DNA of 64,000 nucleotides, from NCBI GenBank assembly GCA_014529385.2, contig CM043958.1, positions 118,417,018-118,481,017 of the forward strand, read 5' to 3'. Position 1 is the stretch's first letter. Each line of letters begins with the position of its first letter. The notes beneath the pieces are model-generated. The model was not told the DNA's origin and made no database searches. It saw only the letters and a program-made list of their open reading frames with translations. The stretch is from Adiantum capillus-veneris (Eukaryota > Streptophyta > Polypodiopsida > Polypodiales > Pteridaceae). The translations under genes were made by a program, and so were the position numbers. Of the stretch, positions 43,643-54,567 are shown in pieces.

Positions 43643-46091
43643 AGTGTGGAAAGAGGTGAGAGAAGACTATGGGCTACTTGTGAGAAAAGTGGGCAGACTG
43701 GGGCCCACTCAAAAAATCATAGCTCACCGGTGGTTGCTCCAAAAATCACCAAAATGTTTGAGGAGATTATTCAGCTTTTGTTCCACATTTTCTCTTTTGA
43801 CCACCGCTCGAAATTCGGAGTGGAGATGGGCGCCAAAATTCTCACCAAAAAGCCTGTTTTTTATGCCTGCAAAAGTCTTTTAGTGGCCCCCTCCTTTGTT
43901 GAATTTGTACAACGCATCCAAGAGTGAGCCCCTCCTTTGTCATATCATAATACAAAGCATCCAAGTTGCCCTTTACACATGCATGGAGGAGGATTATTGG
44001 TGAATAAAGCAATATATACATGGTGGGACTAGTGTATGGACTATTCATGGATTTTAGCTCAATGAGCACATGGTGTTAGAATAATGAGTTTAAAAAAAAT
44101 ATATAAAAAATATGGAGGAATTATGGATATGGAAAGATATTGGAATCATATGATATGGTCCCTCTTTGTATTATTTTGGGTGAAAGAGGAAAAGGTATGC
44201 AAGTAAAGGAAAATAATATAATAAACGTGGATAAGGGAGTAGAAATCATTTTTTTGTTTTTACGAGGGTGAGGGTGAAAATGTGGGGGTGATTTGTATAA
44301 AGGAAAAATATGAGGTTAGCACTAGGTTGGTAATAAGACACTTTTATGTTCTGGGACACTTTTATGTCCTGTTAAGTGACCATTTTCCTTGAATTATGTC
44401 AAGAGTTTCAAAATGGATTTTGAGGTGCTATTTATCTAGAAAGTTGTCTCATGAGCTGAAAAAAACCTGACATTTTTTGGGAATATCAATTCCATCTTTA
44501 ACCTTGTCGTTGCACAACATTTCACAACCTAAACTGTGTGAAAAAACGGGTCCTGTTTTTTCCTTTTTTCAACTTTTTGCAACTATACCACTCTAGAATT
44601 CATGTTTGTGAGGTCTATAATGCTAGAGAACTATCTTTAGTAGTCCTCAACATGTCCTGATGCTTCTAGGGAGAGATAAATATTAAAGTTGTAAGTTATG
44701 ACCAAATTACAAAAATTGTCAAATCTTGTTTTTTAGTCAATTTTAGCTCTTCTATGATTTTTTTGGTGGATTTCATGATATCCAAATGCATTTTTGATTT
44801 TCTATGTCGCATATTGTAACATAAAGCTAATATTCCTTGAGTTTTGGGGCACCTAATACTCTATTTTGCATAGTACACAACGATGGTTGATTTTTTCAAT
44901 TATAGAAGAAAACGAAACATTCTAGTATATCAAGTATAGCTTTTTCAATATTGTTAGTTTCTTGTGACAACTACATGCATTTTGTAGGTAGTAACCATAT
45001 CTAGTCATAAGGATCAAATTTGGCTAGATATTGAATAGTTTCTATGGGATTCTACAACTCATAATGTTGAACCCAATTTTTTCATGTTTGCTGTATTTAG
45101 CAAACATGTTTGCTGTATTTTTTCATGTTTGCTATATTTAGCACTTCATCTTTGTCCCCAAGATTCCCCTTGGTAAGAGATGTATTATTCTTTTGACATG
45201 CTCCATGGCTCCTTATGAACGTAAAGGACAATAGGGAACTAAGAAAACATGCATATATTATTTTTATTGAGCGTGGCTATAGAAACTTTGATGATAGGTT
45301 TGCAGAATGGTAAAAATTCAACTTTTTGTACCTATTTATTTTGGCAAAACAAAAAATAGTGAGTGAGAAGCAATCATATGTTCTGATCACCAATCCATTG
45401 AAGTTAACTAGGGAATTTATATCAAGTCCTACAAAAATCCCTAATCTTATTTTTATGCAACAAAACGTAAGAAATGACTGTTTTGATGAAAATGCACTGG
45501 TCCATCAACTTTGGAGGCTTGGTGTGACCAAAAGATGAGAAATTTTACAAGTTTCTTATTTTTTCCATGTGTAGTAGGCCTTGAACTATAACCTCATGAA
45601 AGGATTTTACAAAATGAGTGGATCTACTATGGTTTTGGAGGTTTTTTTCAAAACTCTGAAAGGACACTTTTATGTCCTTTAGGTTACCAACCTAGTGTTA
45701 GAGTATGTACATATTGGCAAAAAATATACTTATGGTGTAAGAGGATGAAAGAAGACATACACAGGTTTAATAAAACACACACCTAAGTATAAATATTTAA
45801 ATAAAATACCAAAATAATTATAAAAATCCCTATATTTAGGCCATATAGACAATGAAATATTTACACACAAATGGGCCATAATATATTTTATTTTTTTGAT
45901 TTTTTTATTAATTTTTGGCTCAACTAGCCCAGTGACTAGCTAGCTGAGGGTTTTAAGAAGATATGGAAAAAGACCCCTAACTCACACACGCCTATGTACA
46001 ATGAAAAGGGAAGAATAGCCACAGTGTTTAGGTGATTTTGGTAGGGTGGGGTAACTCAATATGGCAATTACAGAGAGCCGAAAAACGGCTA
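42004..46091. mobile_element. Non-coding 4.1-kb insertion between J RNase H and integrase
   Basis: The sequence TCAGTAG occurs at both edges (41997-42003 and 46092-46098), and joining the flanks restores an open MIDENATDPDF reading. Starts TGAGGCGGTCCGGGG, ends ACGGCTA (or TATCA). If the last CA is counted, TG...CA ends with a 4-bp GTAG duplication is also possible. No transposase, LTR pair or long ORF is seen; it contains the CACTA-like element at 44320-45697, (GA)n near 43030-43067 and (TG)n near 43607-43640. Confidence 0.7.
44320..45697. mobile_element. CACTA-like non-autonomous element
   Basis: Left end CACTAGGTTGGTAA (44320-44333), right end TTACCAACCTAGTG (45684-45697), perfect inverted repeats of 14 bp starting with CACTA. 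Just inside both ends lies GACACTTTTATGTCC. Flanks are TTAG on the left and TTAG on the right (45698-45701), a possible 3-bp duplication. The 1.38-kb body is AT-rich with no transposase. Confidence 0.65.
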
Positions 46092-47150
46092 TCAGTAGCA
46101 TTCTCATCTATCATAGAAGATAGATCATTGTGAGTTGCTATAGACACCACATTAACTTTTGGTTGTCGTGAAAGTGCATCGGCCACTTGATTGTGTTTAC
46201 TAGCAATGTGAACAATATGAAAATTAAATTGCGAAAGAAAAATTTCCCACCTCATTTGTTTGTCGGAAAGATTGGTTTGCATCATAAAGTACTTGAGACT
46301 TTGGTGGTTTGTTTGTAAACTGAATGTAGTCCCAAATAAATAGTGATTCTATGTGTCTAGGGCATGTAGATAGGTAAAAGCTCTTTCTCATAAATGCCCA
46401 AGACTCGTTCATCCGTATTGAGCCTTCGGCTCTCATATGCTATGGCACGCCCTTCTTGAAGCAAGAGTGCTCCAAGGCAATCACCACAAGCATTGCATTG
46501 GACCTCAAATGGCTTTGGGAGATACGGAAGCATGAGGACTGGTTGGGAGGTAAGCTTCTTTTTGAGCTTATCAAAAGCATTTTTCTCCTTAGCAGTTCAC
46601 GAATACTTAACGTTCTTCTTTGTTAAGTCATGTAATGGTCTTGATATTTGAGAGAATTTTTCTATGAAGCGTCTATAGCATGCACACAAACCAATAAAAC
46701 TTATTAGCTCATGTAGCTTCCTTGGGTTAGGCCATGCTTTTATTACCTCCAACTTTGATGGATCTATTTGGATACCATCTTGAGAGATAATATGACCTAA
46801 GTATTGAATCTCTTGAAGGAAAAATTCACTTTTCTTTTGGTTGAAAAAAGCTTGTTTTCCCTCTATGCTTGAAAAACCACTTGGAGATGTTGCTTGTGTT
46901 CCTTCAAGGACTTGGAGTAGATGATGATATCATCAAAGAACACTTCAAAGAATTTGCAGTAGGGTCTAAAGATTTTTTTCATTAATCGATTGAACTTGGC
47001 CGGTGCATTAGTCAAGCCAAAAGGCATGACTAAAGACCAAATGTTGTGCAAAACGCGGTCTTTAGGATACCTTCATCCACTATCCTTATTTGATGATAGC
47101 CATTTTTAAGGTCACCCTCTTTTGGAGGTAAGTCCATAGGGATATCATCG
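46092..47150 (-). pseudogene. Element J reverse transcriptase and RNase H (broken)
   Basis: Minus reading. [17 protein letters not shown] near 47030, then [11 protein letters not shown] with the catalytic DD at about 46934-46929, the RT palm. Connection sequences with stops follow. RNase H shows GDCLGALLLQEGRAIAYES near 46480-46430 and KHNQVADALSR near 46195; the first catalytic Asp of the usual DAS motif appears to be Asn. RT fingers are not visible upstream of 47100. Pol is therefore inactive in this copy. Confidence 0.7.
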
Positions 47151-47179
47151 ATGAGCACATCTTGGAATCCTTTAGAAAA

Positions 47180-47780
47180 TTAGATAAGTCTAACTCTTCT
47201 TTGATTCCTACCATTTACATTTGATGAAACATTAGGACCTTTTAGGGACTCTTTGACAAAAATCATGTACGCAGAAACTGAGCTCTTCATTGATTTATCA
47301 AAAGCAGGTGAATTTGCAAGTGGTATAGTACGACCAAACTCACTAGCATCTATATACATGATGTTGTTTTCCCTGTAGGTGAAGTAGATTCTCCTTTCAG
47401 GGACTTCATGTTGGCAGCCATGCGGTTGAACCATGGTGCCCCTAGGATAGCATCCTCATGTTGGAGATCAGAGATGAAAAAGTCTTCTTTGTCGATATAA
47501 CTTTGGACATGGAGCCTCAACTTCCTAATCAAGGAAGTAACAGAGGCTCGCTGTCCCTTGAAAGCAGTATCTACAGTTACAACATCTCACATCTTGAAAT
47601 CTTGAATGACCAACTTGGTGGCCAACTCCGTTGATATGAAGTTGTGAGTAGAGCCAGGTTCAAACAAGATGAAGGCATCATGCTCCCTTACCTTTCCCCA
47701 ATCATAGGAGAGAGGTGATCCTTTGCAATCCTCTTTTGGAGCTTTGATGGTGGAAGCTCTAGGAGTCTCATTGTGAGCAT
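47180..47780 (-). pseudogene. Element J aspartic protease and linker
   Basis: Minus reading AFILFEPGSTHNFISTELA with the active-site position at 47661-47659, where Glu replaces the essential Asp (GAA for GAC/GAT); further on AILGAPWFNRMAAN near 47440. The Asp-to-Glu change alone should abolish activity in retropepsins. Frame breaks lie between the parts. Confidence 0.7.
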
Positions 47781-48515
47781 TTTCCTTGGGACAAGAACGA
47801 TAGCAATGTCCTTGCTCCCCATATTTAAAGCATTTATGTCCTTGCAAAAAGCTTCAAGCTCTTCAGGAGAGAGTTTATTTTTACCTTTGTAAACTCCCTT
47901 CTCCTTGGACCGATAGTTGTTGTTGTTGGAATATCCTTGGGAAGAATTTTGGGCATTGGGTTTCCCTTTGCACCATTTTTGTCTTTGTTTTGCATGGGCT
48001 TGACATTTCGTCTAGCCCCTTGTTGTAAATTGATACATGAAGCAACCATGGTGTGATGGATTACTTCGGTGATAGAACCAGGCCATTGAGAGTTGAGGTA
48101 TTTGGCCATCTCTTCAGGTAATCCCGCACAGAATGTACTTAGTGAATGCTTTGGCAATTCAAAACCTTAGTTGCTACTCCTCTTAGCCTTTGAAAATCGG
48201 CACTTAAGTATCTACACCCACGGCTTGAATTGGTTAATTATAGAGAGTAGTGGAGTGGGTCTAATATTGCAGAGTTTCCGAGGGCTAGCTCCTTTCAAAC
48301 TTCTTATGGATCAATAATGGTAAAGTCGTAGGCAAGTATAAAAAGACTCCATTATTAAAACCAAATCTCCCAAGGTGTGCACCATATCCCATATAGTGGG
48401 CGCAACAAAACAGATACTAGATCCCAGTCCCACTTACCCTAATATAATTAACAAAATCAACCATTTATAGGCTACTTAAGGACCTCTCTTCTTAAGCAAG
48501 AAAAGAGAACCAAAT
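47781..48515 (-). pseudogene. Element J gag remnant with damaged zinc knuckle
   Basis: Minus reading with LPEEMAKYLNSQWPGSITEV near 48120, a basic linker, then HKCFKYGEQGHCYRSC near 47835-47790, a CCHC knuckle whose second Cys is Tyr. The gag N-terminus between 48160 and the primer site has no clear reading. Confidence 0.6.
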
Positions 48516-48527
48516 GCTTTGATACCA
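48516..48527 (-). promoter_or_regulatory. Primer-binding site of element J
   Basis: Minus-strand TGGTATCAAAGC, one mismatch from the initiator tRNA-Met site found in B, one base from the LTR end. Confidence 0.75.
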
Positions 48528-48528
48528 A

Positions 48529-49165
48529 TGTAATCGAAATGGCCTATGAACTTTGAGAGTGGCAAAAATTAGAGAAAGCACTTTTTTGGAATTACTTTGT
48601 GAGCATAGAGGGTGAAATTAATTGATGGTAGCAACATAAACATAGCATTTAGTTAACTTGGCATGAACAATACTTTTACAAGAGAGAGAGTTTGGAGAAC
48701 ATGACAACAATTGAAGACCAAATTTATGTGGAGCCCTCCAATGTGCATTTTTATTATAGTTTCTCCCATCAAGAGAGACTTGGTACAATACAATCTTTGT
48801 GTTCCTTGTGACCTAGGTGATGCAATGAAGATGGAAAGCTTCATGCATCACGAGCATAACATAAACTTTGCAGAAAGAATTAAATATCTCAAGCCTCAGT
48901 CCCAAGGCCTCAAACACCTTTGAAGGTGGAGAGAGCTAGTGGGGAATGAGGGTAAGGAAGAGGAAAAAGAAACATTTCATAGGAGAAAGAATTAGTTCCT
49001 CACTTATCATCACTCTTCTTGCTAGCATACATAATAGCATAGTAATGAAGATAGAGAAGATGGCAAGATTAAGCATTGAAGCATGGCTCTTGGTTGGATT
49101 TGCATTCCATAGCCAAGAGTGTTGGTGTAGGATCTCAACTTCTCTACTAGCTTGGAGAAGGAGAT
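48529..49165 (-). repeat. 5' LTR of element J, first part
   Basis: TGTAATCGAAATGGCC start; follows 38801-39345 with an extra block near 48600-48690, and stops where the H2 LTR begins. Confidence 0.8.
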
Positions 49166-49743
49166 TGTAGCACGGATAATGTATCGTGCTCTCTACAATG
49201 GGGTGCTCTTCAGTGCAATGTGCGTGACATCTCACTCAAACAGATTGAAAACAAAGGAAACAGTAGATAACAACTGATCAAAAAAGAGACATAGCAATAG
49301 ACCAGAACATATGGACTCGACTATCTCAAAGAAACGATATAGACTCTGGCGTGGCAGCACACTTATCTTCAACCCAAAACTCATGGATACAATGGGGGTG
49401 TCGAGGCTCAGATGTGCAGGGATGGTCTAAATGTGCTATGAGTATAGACTCAATACTCTAGACGACGATGCTGGACCATATATGAAGAAGATGATACCTG
49501 ACCCAACAGCTACTACTAACATGTCCCACCATACAGAGCGTCCAACGGCTCATAAATGTCATCCATCTAAGTCTATCTCCAAACTGAGTGGTGGTGGTGA
49601 CTTGGCCACGATGTTTACTAGACCACCGTTCGTACCCCTTCCACGTGTCATTGCCCAGCCCAAAGAGTCCGTCCAGTGTGAACCAAATCAGACCAATTGT
49701 ACTAACTGTGTGTCCTGTGAAAGTGACACTGTAGCCTGCTACA
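49166..49743 (-). repeat. 3' LTR of element H2
   Basis: TGTAGCACGGATAATG start, GCTACA end; matches both H LTRs. Confidence 0.85.
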
Positions 49744-49831
49744 GGTTTCCCGCCACAAGACTGCTCACCGTCTTGGTGAGAGGAATAATGAAAAACTGTG
49801 AAAGAAAACCACTAGGTACCGCATCCATACA

Positions 49832-50330
49832 TCTTTCTTGAAGTAGGTGCTAGGCCCAACCATGACCTTACATGCTTGCAGGAACCCAGTATGATTGCAT
49901 AGTCCAAGAATCCCAATTCGAAAAACAGAATAAGGCTCCACAGCAAAGAGATATGCTTGGTTTGGATCGAGTGCATCTTTATCCTCCATAACCATAGTGA
50001 GAGAAAAATGACCCGGTCCATGCTTGCAGATGAACCTTGCAACACATTGTGCAACAACACTCTTCTCCAAAAGAGGGATGACCATAAGCCCGAGTAACAT
50101 CGCAAAAGGGGTTAAGCTCCATAGTGATGGCATAACAAAAAGCATTATCAACAACAGGATGGCAACCAGGTGAATGCTTGAAAGCCACAAGGAAACAACG
50201 ACTCTTCAACTTGCTAGTCTTCTGTGATCGGATTACAAACAACTTGCTCTCCTCCTTTGTGTCACTCTCCATCTGCTATGAACAAGGAAACAAAGCCACA
50301 GGGCCACTTGATTGTTAAATTATAGAAGGT
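49832..50330 (-). pseudogene. Cargo segment of H2, unidentified
   Basis: H and H2 agree up to about 49830, then diverge until the minisatellite. Here the minus strand reads SRCFLVAFKHSPGCHPVVDN and AITMELNPFCDVTRAYGHPS, then after a frameshift SVVAQCVARFICKHGPGHFS, AYLFAVEPYSVFRIGILGLC and ACKVMVGPSTYF. It looks like a real protein but I cannot name the family. A captured host gene fragment is the simplest reading. Confidence 0.5.
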
Positions 50331-50389
50331 CTCCGTCTCCTCAAGCTGAAGATAAGAGCCTATGCACCGTGAAAGTACCCAGGCGAGAG

Positions 50390-50870
50390 GGTGAGGAGAA
50401 GCAGCAAAGGGATTTTTTTGGGCCATGTATGGCAGGGGCAATGCGTGGTGGGGGGGCGAGAGCTGTGGGCAGGGGACAAGGTGGCACTAGGTAGGGGTGA
50501 GGGCTGGTGAGAGGGGACTAGGGGTGGGTAGGGGGGCGAGATGACACTAGTTAGGGGAGAGTCCTGGGTAGGGGGGCGAGAGGTGGGTAGGGACGAGGGT
50601 GAGTGGTAGGGGGACGAGGGGTGGGTAGGGGGGGTGAGAGGTGGGTAGGGGCAAGGGTGAGTCGTAGGGGGACGAGCGGTGGGTAGGGGGACTAGGGGCG
50701 AGGGCAAGGGAGGAGGTGGGTAGGGGGTGTGGGTAGTGGTGAGAGGGTGTGAGGGGGTGGGTAGGGGTGAGGGCAAAGGGAGGGGGTGGGTAAGGGGCGA
50801 GGGCTGGTGAGGGGGAACTAGGGGCAAGGGTAGGGAGGGAGAGAGGGGTAGTGAAAGGTGAGGCTAGAGA
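50390..50870. repeat. G-rich minisatellite of H2
   Basis: About 480 bp of irregular GGTGGGTAGGGGGGCGAG-type units, same position as the shorter array in H (3955-4145). Strong G/C strand asymmetry. Confidence 0.85.
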
Positions 50871-51115
50871 TGGCACTCCAAATGTCATGGGTTCTTGTAG
50901 GTAAAGAGGTTTGAATGACATGGATCAGAGAGATATCATGAGCATGAGTAGGGAATTTATTAAGCTTGAAATCAACATCTTTTTGGTCGTATCCCCGTTG
51001 AGGAAGCTCTGTGAAGGGAGTTCACTAGACACAAAAGAGAGCTTTGTTATGGTAGGATAAGCAGACACCAATGGGCTGATGTTGAAGGTTGTTGAACTTC
51101 TGTTTCTTTCCGCTT

Positions 51116-51990
51116 CTATGATTGAGTCATAGGATCACCAGATGCAATGGCTACCACCAAGGGCGCACGGGGAGTAGCTTCTCTGACCTTCAACATTTGT
51201 GCTGGCTCAGGTGGCCTATTAGGTTTAGTTTTTGTGGAAGAGGGTGTACCTTCAGGCAAAGAGTGAATAGAGACTCCATAACAAGGCATAGATTTGGTAG
51301 CGTCCAACCACTCCAACAGATCCTCATCTTTTGACCCATTAGGTGGAGTAGGTTGTTCCAATTCAAGGCTTGTTGCTAGGGACAAAGAACTATGTTGCAT
51401 GTTGGGATCCATGCCTCCTTCTAGGCGAATGGGTTGCATCAGGGAGCCAAGAGTATGTATCCACATGGCATCGTTACCCAATCATGTAGTGCTTTAGTGA
51501 GTCGTAGTCATGGTCTACCAATGAGCAAGGGAAATCTGCCCTCCTTGTGGAAGACGAATCACAACAAAAAATCCAAACTAAAAGTGAAATCTTGTACCTG
51601 TAGAGGCACCTTTTTCACTATTCCCACAGGGTATATTGTCCTCTGGTCGGCCAATGTTACTGTGAAGGGGGCAGGTTGAGTAGGCTGGAGACCTAAAGCC
51701 ATCATAGTGAACTCAAGCATCATATTGATGCCAGATCCACCATCCACAATTACTCCTGAAAATTGCTACCCCAAGACGGACAGGTGAGACGAGGGCTTCT
51801 ATAATTTGTGAGGGAAGCAGCGTGATGGGATATCATATAGGACTTGGATGGTTGCACTAGGAGGTGCCCGCCACTAGGACCTGCTCTGGGGTAAAGTGAT
51901 TGAATAACTGTAAGGGTGTCACTTCGAAAACTCGCATCTAGCCACAGCATGTCATAGAGCAACACTTGTTGAAAAGTGTTCTTCAAGATT
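51116..51990 (-). pseudogene. Element H2 protease and tail
   Basis: Minus reading MDGGSGINMMLEFTMMALGL from 51747, with the active-site Asp at 51744-51742, then ATRAPLVV-type tail (SLELEQPTPPNGSKDEDLLE). Same arrangement as H, several frame breaks including one before the GRPWL region. Confidence 0.7.
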
Positions 51991-52043
51991 GTCTTTGCTG
52001 TAGGCTTTTCTTTTTCTTCCAGTGGATTTTCTGGTACCTTGAT

Positions 52044-53323
52044 CTACTCTAGATCAGTCACTGCTTCCAAGAAGGCTTCATCAATATCGGAGAGCAAAGA
52101 TTTGGAATCTTGCTTGTCACTGACTGAGGGCTTGGCGAGAGCTGAAGGCAGAGTTTTCAGTGTTGGGAGAATGTATGGGGGAGTTGAACATGTTGGAATA
52201 CTAAGATCGAGAGCGGCTCTCTGGGCCCGGGTGAGGACGCCCGCTGGCTCCTCTACCAATTGCAACTTCTCTTGAGTGGTAACCACATGGGCGGAAGGGG
52301 GTGGTCAAGGAGTGGTGCTAATTTCTATCAAATTGAGCTTGGGAAATGTAAACTCATTTTGGCTTTGACTTGGGTTCGCAGCCATGGATGCACGAAGTTT
52401 AGGGCAATCTTTATTGTAGCGATCCTTCGTTTCAGGGCAATGACGGCAAGGAGGGGACCCTTCGGGTAGATGGCATTTGCTTTGGTAATGACCATTTTTC
52501 CGGCATCTGTAGCACAAAATGGGCCGGTTCAATGGGCGAGTCGAAGGGCGTGGTAGTCCTTGCTTCTGGTGCATGGAGTTGGAGGTGGAGGCATAGAAGT
52601 TTTGAGGTGATGAGGGAGCATGGGTATGATAAAAGCTCTGAGATGGAAAAGTACTTTGCATACCTTGCATAGGAGGGGCTGTCAGCAAAAGCGGCATATG
52701 GTATGGATGGCCACAGGGAGAAACCATGTTGGATGCAGGTGTTGGCCCTTGTTGAAGGGTAGGACCAAGACTTTGCTGTATTTCTCCCAATCCCTTGAGG
52801 TAGTAGCAATCCTTGTCCTCATGTCCAGACTTTTCACAGTAGTGGCAGTAAACCCGAAGGGGGCATTCCTGTGGAGGGTGCCCGGGAGAGTGGCATGAGC
52901 TACACCAAACCATAACCTTAGTCTCCTGCTGAGACTTGAGCTCTTCTAGCTCGCGCTTGATCTGTTCCAATGCTTCATGATGTGGAGGCTTCTCCTGTTG
53001 AAGAGAGAAGGACCTCTCCTCTTGAAGAGCTCGCTATAACTGTAGGGTTTCTAGTTCCTTGCGTAAAGAAGTTAGTGGATCAGAGGGACTTTCTAAAAAC
53101 GCTGAGGGGATATCTACATGGGGGAGTTGGTGAACAGCTTCCTAGCTCCCTCTATCCTAGTAGCAACTGCAACAAACTCCTCTTGAGTGGCTTCAGGTCG
53201 CAGATTCTCTCGGAGTTTTTGCTGGGACGTTTTGGGAAGAGCCTTCTCCACCCACTTCTTAACCATAAATTCCCATGGTTGCTGAGGAAGCTTGGAAACC
53301 AGAGACTTGATTTTAGTCATCAA
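52044..53323 (-). pseudogene. Element H2 gag with four tandem Cys/His knuckles
   Basis: A 221-residue open minus reading (52970-52305) carries CSSCHSPGHPPQEC, CHYCEKSGHEDKDC, CYRCRKNGHYQSKC and CRHCPETKDRYNKDC. The first three fit C-x2-C-x4-H-x4-C; in the fourth Tyr or Asp replaces His. Upstream (53323-53114) is the capsid-end block QQPWEFMVKKWVEKALP. This is the unoccupied version of the site where A sits in H, between the two Cys of knuckle three and its His. Confidence 0.8.
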
Positions 53324-53630
53324 AAAACGACAAGCACCTTAGTCATCAAGCACAACAAGCACCTCAAGCTTGGGCCAAGTTCCCACCTCAAGCTCAGCGC
53401 TAGCTTACCTAAGGTCAAAGGACTTTTAACACTAACCTTTGCAGGTCTTTAAGCTCCATTAGCTAAGATCATCCTCATTTGGGCCTCTTTACCATTGGCC
53501 CTGTGTCAAGATATACGTGAAAGCACATGTCTATATTTTAACCCTTGTTCTCATATATTCTCCCATATTAAATGATCAGTTTAATATGAGAAAATAATTT
53601 GGGTTGGATAGATATTGAATTTTTATGATA
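53324..53630 (-). repeat. 5' LTR of element J, second part
   Basis: Matches 39930-40283 (AAGCACCTTAGTCATCAAGC to GAATTTTTATGATA). GCAAC follows. Confidence 0.8.
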
Positions 53631-54106
53631 GCAACCATCATGCAAACAAAAAAACCATCAGCAATCTTGTTTAAGCATGGAATGCAGGTATAGAGCGGAC
53701 CCAACAATCGTCATCCATGTCTCTATTATCCCTACATTCAGGGCATGCTTCAGTAATTTGTGTTTAATTGGTTTTGTGTCTTTGCACATATAAGACACAA
53801 TTATTAGTTTGTATCTACATTTCTTCTTGGTTAATGCCAATAAACAAAAATTTGTTTCATTTAACTAAGTTCAACTTTGAGTGGTGCTCCTTCTTGTTGT
53901 GACGACTTCATCTATTTTCTTTTGGGGGGTTGGGTGGATGGGTTGGCGATTAAGTGACCTCTGCTCTCTATTGCCTCTTCATACAATACTCTCTAATTAT
54001 GGAGAAGGGATAAAAGTACACACTAGTAGGCTTGAATTTATCTTTAGGCATGTTTAGAGAGTCCACGATGGCAAACAACGAATAAGGGAGCTTATTTTAA
54101 ATGGTA
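53631..54106. other. Spacer, nothing recognised
   Basis: AT-rich unique-looking sequence; no ORF with protein-like composition and no repeat partner in the window. Confidence 0.5.
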
Positions 54107-54108
54107 AA

Positions 54109-54175
<67 letters not shown>
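54107..54175. repeat. (TG)n(AG)n compound microsatellite
   Basis: About 13 TG units followed by about 20 AG units. Confidence 0.95.
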
Positions 54176-54179
<4 letters not shown>

Positions 54180-54524
54180 ATACGCACAAATGCTATATGC
54201 ATTTTAAACAAAATTTCTTTGATTGAACCACAACATAGATTTCTCATGCATGGTACATATTCTAACAAAAACATTTAAGTGAATGTTATAGTCTCTCTCA
54301 TAGGAATGATTGATTTTTAAAGACCATGCTGCAAAACTCATAGAGCTCTTCTCGGTATAAAGGAGCCTTGATCAAGGACATGAGGGAATCCATTTGTAAC
54401 CGAATTGTTGCAAACAAGAAAACTCATAACTGTTACGCTAATAAATTATGATAATCAATTGATGTAGACACTCAAGATAAGCAAATTAGACCTCGGCATA
54501 GTAAAAAGGGTCATATTTTTGAAG

Positions 54525-54567
<43 letters not shown>

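Larger units (their letters stand above)
49166..53323 (-). mobile_element. Element H2: second copy of H, 5'-deleted, inserted in J LTR
   Basis: 3' LTR 49166-49743, then a cargo segment, G-rich minisatellite, protease and gag on the minus strand, collinear with H. The gag stops at about 53323, where the sequence switches to J LTR at the shared word TTTAGTCATCA. The 5' LTR and gag N-terminus of H2, plus about 0.6 kb of J LTR, are missing, so a deletion followed insertion. Confidence 0.8.
38801..53630 (-). mobile_element. Ty3-type LTR retrotransposon J (chromovirus-like)
   Basis: 3' LTR at 38801-40283; 5' LTR in two pieces at 48529-49165 and 53324-53630. The primer site TGGTATCAAAGC adjoins the 5' LTR. 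The flanks GAAAC and GCAAC may be a decayed 5-bp duplication. Minus-strand order: gag, protease, RT, RNase H, integrase, C-terminal chromodomain-like tail. Interrupted by a 4.1-kb insert (42004-46091) and by element H2 (49166-53323). Confidence 0.85.

Noticed and set aside
50360-50921. Pro/Ser-rich ORFs of 120-155 residues on the minus strand (also 3795-4301)
   Set aside because: They are translations of the G-rich minisatellite and shift with repeat length.
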